Below, one piece after another: positions 25,716-33,616 of a stretch of DNA of 64,000 nucleotides. Position 1 is the first letter of the stretch, and every line of letters begins with the position of its first letter. The DNA is from Planctomycetaceae bacterium (lineage in GTDB: Bacteria > Planctomycetota > Planctomycetia > Gemmatales > Gemmataceae). Under the pieces are notes generated by a model, which saw only the letters and a program-made list of their open reading frames with translations, was not told where the DNA came from and did no database searches. The DNA is taken from NCBI GenBank assembly GCA_013823135.1, contig PNLP01000002.1, positions 62,001 to 126,000 of the forward strand, written 5' to 3'. Position numbers and translations under genes: made by a program.

Positions 25716-27266
25716 TCAATCGCCGTCGGTGAGGCCCGGATAGTTCCGCATCACGAGGTGGCTGTTGATCTTCTGCACCAGGTCGAGGGCGACGCTGATC
25801 ACGATCAAAAGGCCGGTGCCGCCGTAGAAGCTGGCAACCGCCGGTGGGATCTCCAGTTCGCTGGAGATGATGTTCGGGATGATCGCGATCACCGCGAGGA
25901 ACGCCGCCCCGACGTAGGTGATTCGCATCAGCACCCGTTCCAGGTAGTCCGCTGTTCGCTTGCCCGGGCGGTAGCCGGGGATGAAGCTACCGTGATCCTT
26001 CAGGTTGTCCGCGATTTCCTTCGGGTTGAAGGTGATTGCCACCCAGAAGTAAGTGAACACGTAGATCATGGCAACATACATGATGTTGTAGACCCACGAT
26101 CGGTGGTTCTGGAACAGGCTCGACAGCGTCCCCGCCCACTCCAGCTTACCTTCAGAGAGGGTGTACAGGATGTTGAACATGAACCACGGCAGAATCAGCA
26201 ACGTGCTTGCGAAGATGACGGGCATAACCCCGGCCGCGTTCACCTTCATCGGGAGGAACTGGCGAGTACCACCGTACACGCGGCGACCGCGAACGTGCTT
26301 CGCGCTCTGGGTCGGGATGCGGCGCTGGGCCTTCGTCATCGCGATGACGCCAACCACCACGGCGAGGAACAGGAACGCGAGCACGAGCAACTTCTCGAAG
26401 CTGATTTCGCCGGGAGCACCACCCAGGGTGAACACCGACGCCTTCAGCGTGCCCGTTGTGCTATCCATGAGCAGGGCGGTCGTAGCGTCTGGGATGCGGG
26501 CGACGATGCCTGCCATGATGATGAGCGAGATGCCGTTGCCGATGCCGTACTCGTCTATCTGCTCGCCGAGCCACATCAGGAACACGGTTCCGGCGGTCAT
26601 GGTGACGACAGCGGCCAAGCCGAACCACCAGAGGTTGAATCCGGTGTCGTATCCCGGCGGTGCCAGCCCCATCCCGCCGTCGCGGCTTTCCGGCCCCATC
26701 ACCGATTGCACGATGATGACAGCCTGAATCATGCAGATCGGCACGGTGAGGTAGCGGGTGATTTCGTTCAACTTCTTGCGGCCACTCTCGCCTTCCTTGC
26801 GGAGGCGTTCGAGGGAGGGCATCACGCCGCTCGCGAGGAGTTGAATGATGATGGACGCCGAAATGTAGGGCATAATGCCCATCGAGAAGATACAAGCCTG
26901 GCTCAGGTTACCGCCCGAGAACTGCTGGACGAAACCGAGCACCTGGCCGAGCGCACCGGATTGTGCCTGTTGCATCTTTTCCGCGAGTTTCACCTGATCG
27001 ATCATCGGCAGCGGGACGTAGTACCCGATGCGGTAGACCATCAGGGCCATCAGCGTGAAGAAGATCTTTTTCCGAAGTTCCGGGATGCGGAAGATCAGGA
27101 AGAGTTGTTCGGGGGCGATGCCCAGAATGGTGGAAGCGGCCCCGAAGAGGACCAGCGTCCACCCGGCCCAGCTTGGCCCGCCGTAGGAAAACAGGGTCAG
27201 CCCGCCGATGAGGCTAAACACACCGGCGAAAAGAGAAAGACTGCGCCAGGGCATGTGGGAATCCAT
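25716..27266 (-). CDS. secY: Preprotein translocase subunit SecY
   Basis: The protein has 516 residues, the channel subunit of the Sec translocon. The core family pattern is present: RKKIFFTLMALMVYRIGYYV, the plug and first-half helices (GIMPYISASIIIQLLAS), GIGNGISLIIMAGI, the cytosolic loop RRIPTQSAKHVRGRRVYGG, and the closing DLVQKINSHLVMRNY. The N-terminus carries about 55 extra residues that form two extra hydrophobic segments (SLFAGVFSLIGGLTLF and WTLVLFGAASTILG). An in-frame ATG at 27254 is an alternative start and leaves both segments in place. It is last in the spc-type operon, after rplO. Confidence 0.95.
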   Translation of the reverse strand: MDSHMPWRSLSLFAGVFSLIGGLTLFSYGGPSWAGWTLVLFGAASTILGIAPEQLFLIFRIPELRKKIFFTLMALMVYRIGYYVPLPMIDQVKLAEKMQQAQSGALGQVLGFVQQFSGGNLSQACIFSMGIMPYISASIIIQLLASGVMPSLERLRKEGESGRKKLNEITRYLTVPICMIQAVIIVQSVMGPESRDGGMGLAPPGYDTGFNLWWFGLAAVVTMTAGTVFLMWLGEQIDEYGIGNGISLIIMAGIVARIPDATTALLMDSTTGTLKASVFTLGGAPGEISFEKLLVLAFLFLAVVVGVIAMTKAQRRIPTQSAKHVRGRRVYGGTRQFLPMKVNAAGVMPVIFASTLLILPWFMFNILYTLSEGKLEWAGTLSSLFQNHRSWVYNIMYVAMIYVFTYFWVAITFNPKEIADNLKDHGSFIPGYRPGKRTADYLERVLMRITYVGAAFLAVIAIIPNIISSELEIPPAVASFYGGTGLLIVISVALDLVQKINSHLVMRNYPGLTDGD

Positions 27267-27270
27267 CCTT

Positions 27271-27358
27271 CAGATTTCAGATTGACGATTTCAGATTGAT
27301 GATTGAAAGACAGCAAGTTGCGGGAATCTCTTCAATCATCAATCACAAATCTGAAATC
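27271..27358. repeat. Inverted repeat, GATTTCAGATT family (copy 2)
   Basis: The left arm ends at 27307 and the right arm is 27331-27358 (words TTTCAGATTGATGATTGAA and TTCAATCATCAATC). It fills the rplO-secY gap. It matches copies at 6157 and 33062. Confidence 0.88.
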
Positions 27359-27359
27359 T

Positions 27360-27896
27360 TCAACTCTTGGGGCCCTTGGCCGCTGCTGCGGCCTTGATCG
27401 CCTTCTTGGTCGATCCCATCTTGTTCCGGACGGGTGGCTTCGGCTTCGGCAGTGCCTCGCAGGTGCCGCCAGCCTTCTTGACCTTCTCCTCAGCGCTCTT
27501 GGAGAAGTGGTCGGCCTTGATGGTGAACTTCTTGGTCACTTCGCCGTCGCCGAGGATGCGGACGCCGTCGAAGGTGCCGACGATGAGTCGGACCGCCTTC
27601 AGGGTCGTCATGTCTACTGTACTGTTCGCGTCGAACTTCTCGTTGATGTCGCCGATATTTACGACCGCGTAGGTCTTATCCCAGGTCGCGTGGCTGAAGC
27701 CGCGCTTCGGGAGTCGGCGGAACAGCGGCATCTGACCGCCTTCGAACAGTCCGCTTGGCAGCCGGGCACCGGCGCTGGCGTACTGACCCTTCATACCGAG
27801 TCCGCACGTCTTGCCGTGGCCGGAGCCGATACCGCGACCGACGCGGCGCTTGAGCTTCCGCTTCTGGACACCGCGGGAAACGTTACTAAGGTCCAT
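27360..27896 (-). CDS. rplO: 50S ribosomal protein L15
   Basis: The protein has 178 residues. The L15 signature is at the N-terminus (KRRVGRGIGSGHGKTCGLG, then GFEGGQMPLFRRLPKRGF-type residues) and the central GTFDGVRILGDGEVTKKFT-like core is present. The Lys/Ala-rich tail (AIKAAAAAKGPK) extends beyond the usual 145-150 residues. It lies between rpsE and secY; rpmD (L30), usually between rpsE and rplO, is absent. Confidence 0.95.
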   Translation of the reverse strand: MDLSNVSRGVQKRKLKRRVGRGIGSGHGKTCGLGMKGQYASAGARLPSGLFEGGQMPLFRRLPKRGFSHATWDKTYAVVNIGDINEKFDANSTVDMTTLKAVRLIVGTFDGVRILGDGEVTKKFTIKADHFSKSAEEKVKKAGGTCEALPKPKPPVRNKMGSTKKAIKAAAAAKGPKS

Positions 27897-27916
27897 GATC
27901 TTGCCTTATTTCGATC

Positions 27917-27993
27917 TTTTGTAGCCGGGGTCTGTGACCCCGGACCGGCTTCGCCACATGAGAAGACCGGCCTCACAGAGGCCAGCTACAAAA
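27917..27993. repeat. GTAGCCGGGGTCTGTGACC hairpin in the rpsE-rplO gap
   Basis: Left arm 27917-27948 and right arm 27967-27993 pair through TTTTGTAGC...GCTACAAAA and CCGG...CCGG blocks. An inner palindrome, CCGGGGTCTGTGACCCCGG, lies in the left arm. It occupies the position where rpmD would be. Confidence 0.8.
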
Positions 27994-27999
27994 CCTAAA

Positions 28000-28521
28000 T
28001 CAGAGTGCCACGCCCCGCAGGCTGATGACTTCTTCCTTCGTCCGGAGTTGCAGCAACCCGGCGATGGTGGCCTTCACGAGGTTCAACGGGTTCGTGCTAC
28101 CGTGAACCTTGGTGAGGATGTTCGTGATGCCCGCGGCCTGGAGCACTTCGCGGACGCCAGGGCCGGCCTTCACACCGGTGCCAGGACCGGCAGGCACCAG
28201 GACAACGCGGCTCGCGCCGTACTTCCCGATGATGCGGTGCGGGATGGTGTTCCCCCGGAGCGAAATCTTCTTCGTCCGGTTGATGTTCCCTTCGCCTTCC
28301 TTGATCGCCTTCTCGACGGCCGGTGGCACTTCGTTGGCCTTGCCGTAGCCGTAAGAGACCTTGCCGCGGCGGTCGCCGACAACGACCAGCGCGTTAAAGC
28401 TGAAGCGCCGGCCGCCCTTGACGACGCAAGCACTTCGCCGGATTTTCACGACGAAATCCACGAGCGCGTTGTCGCGCGAGTCGGTTTCGCCTCTGTCACG
28501 CCGCTCTCGGGCCATGTTCAA
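28000..28521 (-). CDS. rpsE: 30S ribosomal protein S5
   Basis: The protein has 173 residues. It has the double-stranded RNA-binding N-terminal half (VVKGGRRFSFNALVVVGDRR) and GKVSYGYGKANEVPPAVEKA. The C-terminal half has GPGTGVKAGPGVREVLQAAG and the conserved GSTNPLNLVKAT. Order L18-S5-L15 fits the spc operon. Confidence 0.97.
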   Translation of the reverse strand: MNMARERRDRGETDSRDNALVDFVVKIRRSACVVKGGRRFSFNALVVVGDRRGKVSYGYGKANEVPPAVEKAIKEGEGNINRTKKISLRGNTIPHRIIGKYGASRVVLVPAGPGTGVKAGPGVREVLQAAGITNILTKVHGSTNPLNLVKATIAGLLQLRTKEEVISLRGVAL

Positions 28522-28528
28522 TCCTCGA

Positions 28529-28558
28529 ACCGCGTTCCCCTTCGGGTTGCGGCTAAAC
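28529..28558. repeat. CCCCTTCGGGTTGCGGCTAAA word (copy 2)
   Basis: The rpsE-rplR gap holds a variant of the CTCCGCTTCGCGTCGCGGCT word that also lies at 22090, 31384, 36793 and 63860. Confidence 0.75.
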
Positions 28559-28566
28559 TACGATGG

Positions 28567-29100
28567 TTACTTCTTGTCTTTCATCGGGAAGTCGCCCTTC
28601 GGCTTGCCTTCACCCTTGGGCTTCCCTTCGCCCTTTGGTTTGCCTTCGCCCTTCGGCTTGACTTCGGCTTGCTTGCCCTTGGCCTCTTCGCCCTGGGCGA
28701 GGGCCGCAGCTTGCTTGGCCTTCATGGCTTCCAGATCGGTGCAAACCAATCCCGCTTCCGTGGCAGCAACCGCCAGGGCGGCGATGCGACCGTGGAACCG
28801 GAAGGGGCCGCGGTCGAAGGCAGCCTTGGTCACGCCCTTGGCCTTGGCGGCCTCGGCGAGCTTCTTGCCGATCTCGGTGGCGGCCTTGATGTTCGCCCCG
28901 TTCTTGAGGCCAGACTTCTTGCCGGCGCTCGTTGCAGCAGCAACCGTCACGCCGTTCAGGTCGTCGATCAACTGAGCGGAAATGTGCAGGTTGCTGCGGA
29001 ACACGCTCAGCCGCGGACGCTCTGGCGTACCGTAAATGTCCTTGCGGACGCGGTATCGCCGGCGTTCGGATTGCTTCAGTTTCAGTTTCTGTGCGTTCAT
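28567..29100 (-). CDS. rplR: 50S ribosomal protein L18 with repetitive basic tail
   Basis: The protein has 177 residues. The first 125 fit L18, the 5S rRNA-binding protein (RRYRVRKDIYGTPERPRLSV, then AAEAKGVTKAAFDRGPFRFHGR-type core). The last 35 residues are a lineage tail of repeated GKPKGE units, encoded by imperfect 15-bp DNA repeats (28590-28665). It begins 10 bp from the arm of the hairpin at 29110-29224, with no clear SD sequence. Confidence 0.95.
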   Translation of the reverse strand: MNAQKLKLKQSERRRYRVRKDIYGTPERPRLSVFRSNLHISAQLIDDLNGVTVAAATSAGKKSGLKNGANIKAATEIGKKLAEAAKAKGVTKAAFDRGPFRFHGRIAALAVAATEAGLVCTDLEAMKAKQAAALAQGEEAKGKQAEVKPKGEGKPKGEGKPKGEGKPKGDFPMKDKK

Positions 29101-29109
29101 CGCGTGACC

Positions 29110-29224
29110 AGTGTGAGTGGCTAGTGTGAGTGTGAGTGAAAAACCCGTGGTTTGTCAGATGGCCGGTGAGTGTGAGAGCCGATTATCTCGGTTTTCACTC
29201 GCACTCACACTAGCCACTCACACT
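29110..29224. repeat. GTGAGTGGCTAGTGTGAGTG hairpin in the rplF-rplR gap
   Basis: Left arm 29110-29142 and right arm 29192-29224 are near-perfect complements of about 33 nt. The right arm runs into the rplF stop codon, and the left arm ends 10 bp from the rplR start. Confidence 0.9.
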
Positions 29225-29774
29225 ATTTGCCAGCAGCGAAGGACTTGCCTTCCTTGCGGCGGACGACTTCGTTCTCGTATCGTACGCCTTTACCCTTGTA
29301 TGGCTCAGGCTTGCGGCTCGCACGAATTTCCGCTGCGAACTGCCCCACAACCTGCTTGTCGGCCCCGCTCACGAGGATCGTCGTCGGATCAGGAACCGCA
29401 ACGGTGACACCAGCAGGCGGTTCGTGGAAGATTCGGTTGGCGAAACCGACGGTCAACTCGACGCCCTTCCCCTTCGCGGCGGCCTGGAAACCGACGCCTT
29501 CAATCTTGAGCTTCTTCTCGTAACCCTTGGTGACACCAACAACCATGTTATTGATGAGGGCACGGGTGAGGCCGTGAAGGGCGCGGTTAAGGCGTTCATC
29601 GTTCGGGCGGGTCACCTTGACCTGCTTCGCGTCGGCTTCAACCGTCATGTTCGCGTGAATAGCCTGCGAGAGCTTGCCCTTCGGACCCTCGACGCGAACA
29701 ACGCCCTTGTCGATTGCGATTTTCACCCCTGCTGGGATGACAACCGGTTGTTTGCCAATTCTCGACATTACCAA
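29223..29774 (-). CDS. rplF: 50S ribosomal protein L6
   Basis: The protein has 183 residues. It has two L6 domains: MSRIGKQPVVIPAGVKI opens the first, GVTKGYEKKLKIEGVGFQA starts the second, and the RASRKPEPYKGKGVRYENE signature is near the end. GAGGAG precedes the start at good spacing. The order S8-L6-L18 is normal. Confidence 0.97.
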   Translation of the reverse strand: MVMSRIGKQPVVIPAGVKIAIDKGVVRVEGPKGKLSQAIHANMTVEADAKQVKVTRPNDERLNRALHGLTRALINNMVVGVTKGYEKKLKIEGVGFQAAAKGKGVELTVGFANRIFHEPPAGVTVAVPDPTTILVSGADKQVVGQFAAEIRASRKPEPYKGKGVRYENEVVRRKEGKSFAAGK

Positions 29775-29823
29775 TCTCCTCGGGCTTCACCAGATTCAAA
29801 GACCCGGAACGCAGCCCTTGTGA

Positions 29824-29912
29824 AGTTCTCAGTTGTCAGTCATCAGTTCTCAGCAAAGGCCAGACAGTCGAAGAATAATCGACTGAAAACTGACGATTGA
29901 GAACTGACAACT
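29824..29912. repeat. GTTCTCAGTTGTCAGTCATC hairpin in the rpsH-rplF gap
   Basis: Arms of 30 nt (29824-29853 and 29883-29912) are complementary with few mismatches. They are made from the words CAGTT, TGTCAGT and TTCTCAG. The right arm ends 6 bp from the rpsH stop. Confidence 0.88.
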
Positions 29913-29917
29913 CCCAA

Positions 29918-30373
29918 TCACCATACGGTGCAAAGAATCTCGCCGCCGACCTTGGCCTTCTTGGCTTCGCGGTCCGACATCACGCCACGGCTTGTGGACA
30001 GGATGGCGATGCCGAGACCGTCGAGGACACGGCGAACTTCCTGGTAACCCTGGTACACGCGGCGGCCAGGCTTGCTGTACCGCTTGATGCTCCGGATCAC
30101 CTTCTCGCCGTCCGGGCCGTACTTCAGGAACACTTGCAGGACGACGTGGGCCAGACCAAGGTCTTTGACTTCGGCGAAGTCCTTGCTCTTCGTGCCGTCT
30201 TCGTTGGCCTTCTCGGTGTACGTTCCCGTTCGGTAGCCCAGGATGAAGCCTTCCTTGAGAAGCACTTCAGCGAGCGCAACTTTAAGTTTGGTCGCGGACA
30301 TCTCGACGAATGGGCGTTCAATGTTGCTTGCGTTGCGGATTCGCGTGAGCATGTCCGCAATCGGGTCGGTCAT
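29918..30373 (-). CDS. rpsH: 30S ribosomal protein S8
   Basis: The protein has 151 residues. S8 features are TDPIADMLTRIRNAS at the N-terminus and the C-terminal GIAILSTSRGVMSDREAKK, which contacts helix 21 of 16S rRNA. The second of two adjacent ATGs was taken as start. It is longer than the usual 132 because of a mid-protein insertion (TEKANEDGTKSKDFAEVKD). Confidence 0.96.
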   Translation of the reverse strand: MTDPIADMLTRIRNASNIERPFVEMSATKLKVALAEVLLKEGFILGYRTGTYTEKANEDGTKSKDFAEVKDLGLAHVVLQVFLKYGPDGEKVIRSIKRYSKPGRRVYQGYQEVRRVLDGLGIAILSTSRGVMSDREAKKAKVGGEILCTVW

Positions 30374-30401
30374 CATAGCAGTATCCTCCCCTTGATTGCG
30401 G

Positions 30402-30662
30402 TTACCAGGATGCCTTGCGAACGCCTGGGATCAACCCACTGCTCGCGAGGTTACGGAAACAAATTCGGCACACACCGAACTTGCGGTACACGGCGCGGGA
30501 GCGACCACAGATCTGGCAGCGCCGGCAGAAGTGAACCAGGAATCGGCCGCTGACCATCTTGGACGCATCCCGTTGATCGGCGGGCTTCTTCAGCTCCGCA
30601 CGGTGGGCGTCCATCAGCGCCAGTTCCTTCCGGTGCGTTGCTTCTTTCGCGTTTGTTGACAT
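30402..30662 (-). CDS. rpsN: 30S ribosomal protein S14 (zinc-binding form)
   Basis: The protein has 86 residues. Four cysteines in [20 protein letters not shown] form the zinc-ribbon of C+ type S14, followed by [18 protein letters not shown], the conserved C-terminus. ATG 30662 was chosen because the upstream frame reads through the repeat region. Confidence 0.95.
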   Translation of the reverse strand: MSTNAKEATHRKELALMDAHRAELKKPADQRDASKMVSGRFLVHFCRRCQICGRSRAVYRKFGVCRICFRNLASSGLIPGVRKASW

Positions 30663-30743
30663 CGCGTGGAGTCTCGGTTTGGCGTACCAGTCCGGAGTTG
30701 GGGTTACGCACCCCAGTGGGCTGGCCGTTCCTGTCTTCAATCC

Positions 30744-30810
30744 GAGTTCCAAGTTCCAAGCTAAAGCCTGATGTCTTTAACTTGGAACTCTGAAACCTGG
30801 AACCTGGAAC
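30744..30810. repeat. GAGTTCCAAGTTCCAAG hairpin in the rplE-rpsN gap
   Basis: Left arm 30744-30760 pairs with 30781-30810, where the words repeat (TGGAAC three times). The word family is the same as the perfect hairpin at 51369-51431. Confidence 0.85.
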
Positions 30811-31358
30811 TACTTGGTCTCTTCCCGGAACGGCATTCCGAACATGCGGAGCAGTTCGCGTGCTTCGTCGTCGTTCTTCGTGGTCGTCACGAAGGTAATG
30901 TCCATACCCTGCGTGAAGCTGACCTTGTCCGGGTCGATTTCGGGGAACACCAGTTGTTCGGTCAGGCCCATGCTGTAGTTGCCGTTGCCGTCGAAGCTCT
31001 TCGGGTTCACCCCGCGGAAGTCACGAATACGCGGCAGAGCAACGTGGATGAGGCGGTCGAGGAATTCGAACATTCGCTTACCGCGAATGGTGACCCGACA
31101 GCCGATCTCGTTGTTTTCGCGAAGGCGGAAACCGCTCACGGCGACGCGGGCCTTGGTGATCTGCGGGCGTTGGCCTGCGATCAAACCGAGATCCGCTGCT
31201 GCGTGCTTGATCCGTTCCTTGTCCTGCAGCGCTTTGCCGACGCCCATGTTCAGGACGATCTTGCTGAGCTTCGGCAAGCTGAGGCGGTTCGTGCGCCCGA
31301 ACTTCTTGCCCAGGGCAGGCACGATTTCAGTGTTGTACAGGTCGAGCAGCCGGGCCAT
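30810..31358 (-). CDS. rplE: 50S ribosomal protein L5
   Basis: The protein has 182 residues and binds 5S rRNA. Signatures are LPKLSKIVLNMGVGKA, ITKARVAVSGFRLRENNEIG, PRIRDFRGVNPKSFDGNGNY and the closing DDEARELLRMFGMPF. Order L24-L5-S14 is normal. Confidence 0.97.
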   Translation of the reverse strand: MARLLDLYNTEIVPALGKKFGRTNRLSLPKLSKIVLNMGVGKALQDKERIKHAAADLGLIAGQRPQITKARVAVSGFRLRENNEIGCRVTIRGKRMFEFLDRLIHVALPRIRDFRGVNPKSFDGNGNYSMGLTEQLVFPEIDPDKVSFTQGMDITFVTTTKNDDEARELLRMFGMPFREETK

Positions 31359-31383
31359 GATCGTTTCTCACTTCGCCACTTGT

Positions 31384-31411
31384 CTGACGCTCCCCTTCGG
31401 GTCGCGGCTAA
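31384..31411. repeat. GCTCCCCTTCGGGTCGCGGC word (copy 3)
   Basis: The rplE-rplX gap carries this variant of the interspersed word also seen at 22090, 28529, 36793 and 63860. Confidence 0.75.
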
Positions 31412-31433
31412 ACAATAATTTCAATGTCGCCGA

Positions 31434-31784
31434 TCACGCCTTGGCGGCGTACTTCGGGTTCGGTTTCGACAGCAACCGGAGGCGGTTCTTGCTCTTTTTG
31501 GCGAACAGCTCTTTGGAGCCGTCTGGCAAATAGCGAACGCCGACGCGGGTCGGTTGGTTGGTGCTCGGGTCTACGAGCATCACGTTGGAGACGCTGACAG
31601 GCATCTCCTTGTCGATGCGGCCGCCCTGGGGGTTACGCTTCGACGGCTTCAAGTGTCGGTAGACGCGGTTGACGCCCTTCACGACGACCTGATTCTTTTC
31701 TTTCAGCACGCGAAGAACCACACCACGGGTGCCCTTGTCGCCCCCGGAGATGACTTCAACCAGATCGTCTTTGCGGATATACAT
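31434..31784 (-). CDS. rplX: 50S ribosomal protein L24
   Basis: The protein has 116 residues. The KOW-motif opening (YIRKDDLVEVISGGDKGTRG) and KGVNRVYRHLKPS identify L24, an assembly initiator on 23S rRNA. ATG 31784 was chosen; the upstream in-frame codons would translate the hairpin words as NTKHETPNTKHET. Confidence 0.96.
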   Translation of the reverse strand: MYIRKDDLVEVISGGDKGTRGVVLRVLKEKNQVVVKGVNRVYRHLKPSKRNPQGGRIDKEMPVSVSNVMLVDPSTNQPTRVGVRYLPDGSKELFAKKSKNRLRLLSKPNPKYAAKA

Positions 31785-31786
31785 GG

Positions 31787-31888
31787 CAGTTTCGTGTTTA
31801 GTGTTTGGTGTTTCGTGTTTCGTGTTCAGGGTTAAGGGACCGGAGTATCGGTCCGAACAAAACACTAAACACTAAACACTCAACACTG
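31787..31888. repeat. GTTTAGTGTTTGGTGTTTCG hairpin in the rplX-rplN gap
   Basis: Left arm 31787-31825 and right arm 31856-31888 are made of tandem 7-8 nt words (TTTAGTG / CACTAAA). A second short hairpin, GGACCGGAGTATCGGTCC (31837-31854), sits at the tip. Confidence 0.9.
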
Positions 31889-31892
31889 CCAG

Positions 31893-32258
31893 TCAGACCA
31901 CTTCAGCCGCGAGAGTCAGAATCTTATTGAACTTCGCACGCAACTCACGGGGAACAGCCCCGAAGATGCGGGTGCCACGCGGGTTGTTGTCGTTATCAAG
32001 CAGTACCAGTGCGTTCCGGTCGAACCGCACGTAACTGCCATCCTTACGACGGGTGGCGACTCGTGTGCGAACCACGACGCCCTTGACCACGTCGCCCGGC
32101 TTCACGTCGCCACCTGGGATGGCCTTCTTGACGCTGGCGCGGATGATGTCACCCAGGTGAGCCACCCGGCGCTTGCTGCCGCCGAGGACCTGGATGCACA
32201 TGACTTCCTTGGCGCCGGTGTTGTCGGCCACGTCCATGAAGGTATACATCTGAATCAT
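31893..32258 (-). CDS. rplN: 50S ribosomal protein L14
   Basis: The protein has 121 residues, the expected length. [20 protein letters not shown] opens the five-stranded barrel and [14 protein letters not shown] is the family signature. The order S17-L14-L24 is normal and marks the junction between S10- and spc-type gene groups. Confidence 0.97.
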   Translation of the reverse strand: MIQMYTFMDVADNTGAKEVMCIQVLGGSKRRVAHLGDIIRASVKKAIPGGDVKPGDVVKGVVVRTRVATRRKDGSYVRFDRNALVLLDNDNNPRGTRIFGAVPRELRAKFNKILTLAAEVV

Positions 32259-32306
32259 TGCTATCGACCCTCAAAGCCCAGCCGTAATACCGGTAGGCTT
32301 GGCATG

Positions 32307-32678
32307 TCACTTCTTGTCTTCAGCCTTCACGACCGGGGCGGCGGCATCACTGCCCGCAACCGCGCCTTCCAGGTTCGAAAGCGTCCGGCTCGGAGCCTTC
32401 TTGACGATCTTCACAAGATTCCACCGCTTGAGCTTGGACAGCGGCCGCGATTCGACGATCTCGACGGTGTCGCCGAGGTGCGACTCGTTCTTTTCGTCGT
32501 GTGCGTAGCACACGGTGCGTCGCTTGACGAACTTGCCGTAGCGAGCGTGGCGAACGAGCCGCTCGACCTCAACCCGGCGAGTCTTGGCCATCTTGTCGCG
32601 GGTAACGATCCCCTCAAGGACTCGCCGCGCGGTTGTCTTGACTTCGGCCTTGGCCGGGGTGTTGGTGGTGCCTGCCAT
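32307..32678 (-). CDS. rpsQ: 30S ribosomal protein S17
   Basis: The protein has 123 residues. The OB-fold core is present (RRVLEGIVTRDKMAKTRRVE, CYAHDEKNESHLGDTVEIVE, SRPLSKLKRWNLVKIV). It is longer than the usual 85 because of short extensions at both ends. Its ATG overlaps the rpmC stop by one base (TAATG), so translation is coupled. Confidence 0.96.
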   Translation of the reverse strand: MAGTTNTPAKAEVKTTARRVLEGIVTRDKMAKTRRVEVERLVRHARYGKFVKRRTVCYAHDEKNESHLGDTVEIVESRPLSKLKRWNLVKIVKKAPSRTLSNLEGAVAGSDAAAPVVKAEDKK

Positions 32679-33049
32679 TACTTACCGCTCCCCTTCTTGA
32701 CCGTCTTGGCTGCCACGGCGACTTTGCCAGCGTGGAACCGCTTCAATCGCTTGGCTTGTCGGAATGCGACTCGCTTGCCCGGCACCTCATCGCTCACCTT
32801 CTTGTCGAGAGCGGTGATGCGAGTGGCGAGTTGCTCGACGGGCAGATCCTTCAACTTCGCAAGTTCCCGCGCCCGCTGGATCGTTTTGACCCGTGCGATG
32901 TCTCGCTTTGCCTTCCGGATTTCGGACGGCGTTTCCAGTCGGTCTGTGGCCGACTGGAAACGGAGCTGGAACAGGTGTTTTTCGCGATCCTTGAGGGTGA
33001 CGCCGAGATCCTCGTCGCTCATCCCCAGGAGTTCTTTTGTCTTAGCCAT
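32678..33049 (-). CDS. rpmC: 50S ribosomal protein L29 with C-terminal extension
   Basis: The protein has 123 residues against about 65 in most bacteria. The N-terminal half is the L29 helical hairpin (KELLGMSDEDLGVTLKDREK, then FQLRFQSATDRLETPSEIRK). The extra half is basic and helical (PGKRVAFRQAKRLKRFHAGK). It sits normally between L16 and S17. Confidence 0.93.
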   Translation of the reverse strand: MAKTKELLGMSDEDLGVTLKDREKHLFQLRFQSATDRLETPSEIRKAKRDIARVKTIQRARELAKLKDLPVEQLATRITALDKKVSDEVPGKRVAFRQAKRLKRFHAGKVAVAAKTVKKGSGK

Positions 33050-33061
33050 CACTTCACCCTG

Positions 33062-33150
33062 GATTTCAGATTTATGATTTGTGATTGACGATTGAAAGAG
33101 AGGCGAGAACCTCGGGTCTTCCTCAAATCATCAATCATAAATCTAAAATC
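33062..33150. repeat. Inverted repeat, GATTTCAGATT family (copy 3)
   Basis: Left arm 33062-33096 and right arm 33123-33150 (words GATTTCAGATTTATGATT and AATCATCAATCATAAATC). It fills the rplP-rpmC gap and matches the copies at 6157 and 27271. Confidence 0.88.
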
Positions 33151-33157
33151 ATAAATA

Positions 33158-33616
33158 CTAAACGTTCGGTCGCCGGGTCACAAACCGGCACTTGAACGGC
33201 ATCTTGTAAGCAACACGGGCCAGACAGTCCTTGGCGGCGGACTCGGGGAGACCGCCGATTTCGAACAGGATCTGACCGGCGCGGACAACGGCTGCCCAGT
33301 ACTCGGGTTCGCCCTTGCCCTTACCCATTCGCGTTTCCGCGGGGATCGACGTGATCGGCTTGTGCGGGAAGACGCGGATGTAGTACCGCCCTTCGCCCGA
33401 CACGAACCGAGTCATCGTGATACGACCGCTCTCGATGCACTCGGCGCTCAACCAGCCGCCTTCCATCGATTGCAGGCCGTAGTCCCCGTAGGCGACATAG
33501 TTGCCGCGCTGCGCGAACCCCTTGATGACGCCGTGGTACTTTGCGCGAGTCGTCCTAGCGCGGACGACGCCGCGTTGACTTTTTCTGTACTTGACCCGCT
33601 TGGGCATCTGTGGCAT
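33158..33616 (-). CDS. rplP: 50S ribosomal protein L16
   Basis: The protein has 152 residues. [33 protein letters not shown] and [20 protein letters not shown] are L16 signatures. The start overlaps the end of rpsC by 62 bp (53 bp if the internal ATG at 33607 is used). Confidence 0.96.
   Translation of the reverse strand: MPQMPKRVKYRKSQRGVVRARTTRAKYHGVIKGFAQRGNYVAYGDYGLQSMEGGWLSAECIESGRITMTRFVSGEGRYYIRVFPHKPITSIPAETRMGKGKGEPEYWAAVVRAGQILFEIGGLPESAAKDCLARVAYKMPFKCRFVTRRPNV

Noticed and set aside
31434..31865. Longer L24 start at 31865
   Set aside because: The extra 27 residues are translation of the hairpin words (NTKHET twice).
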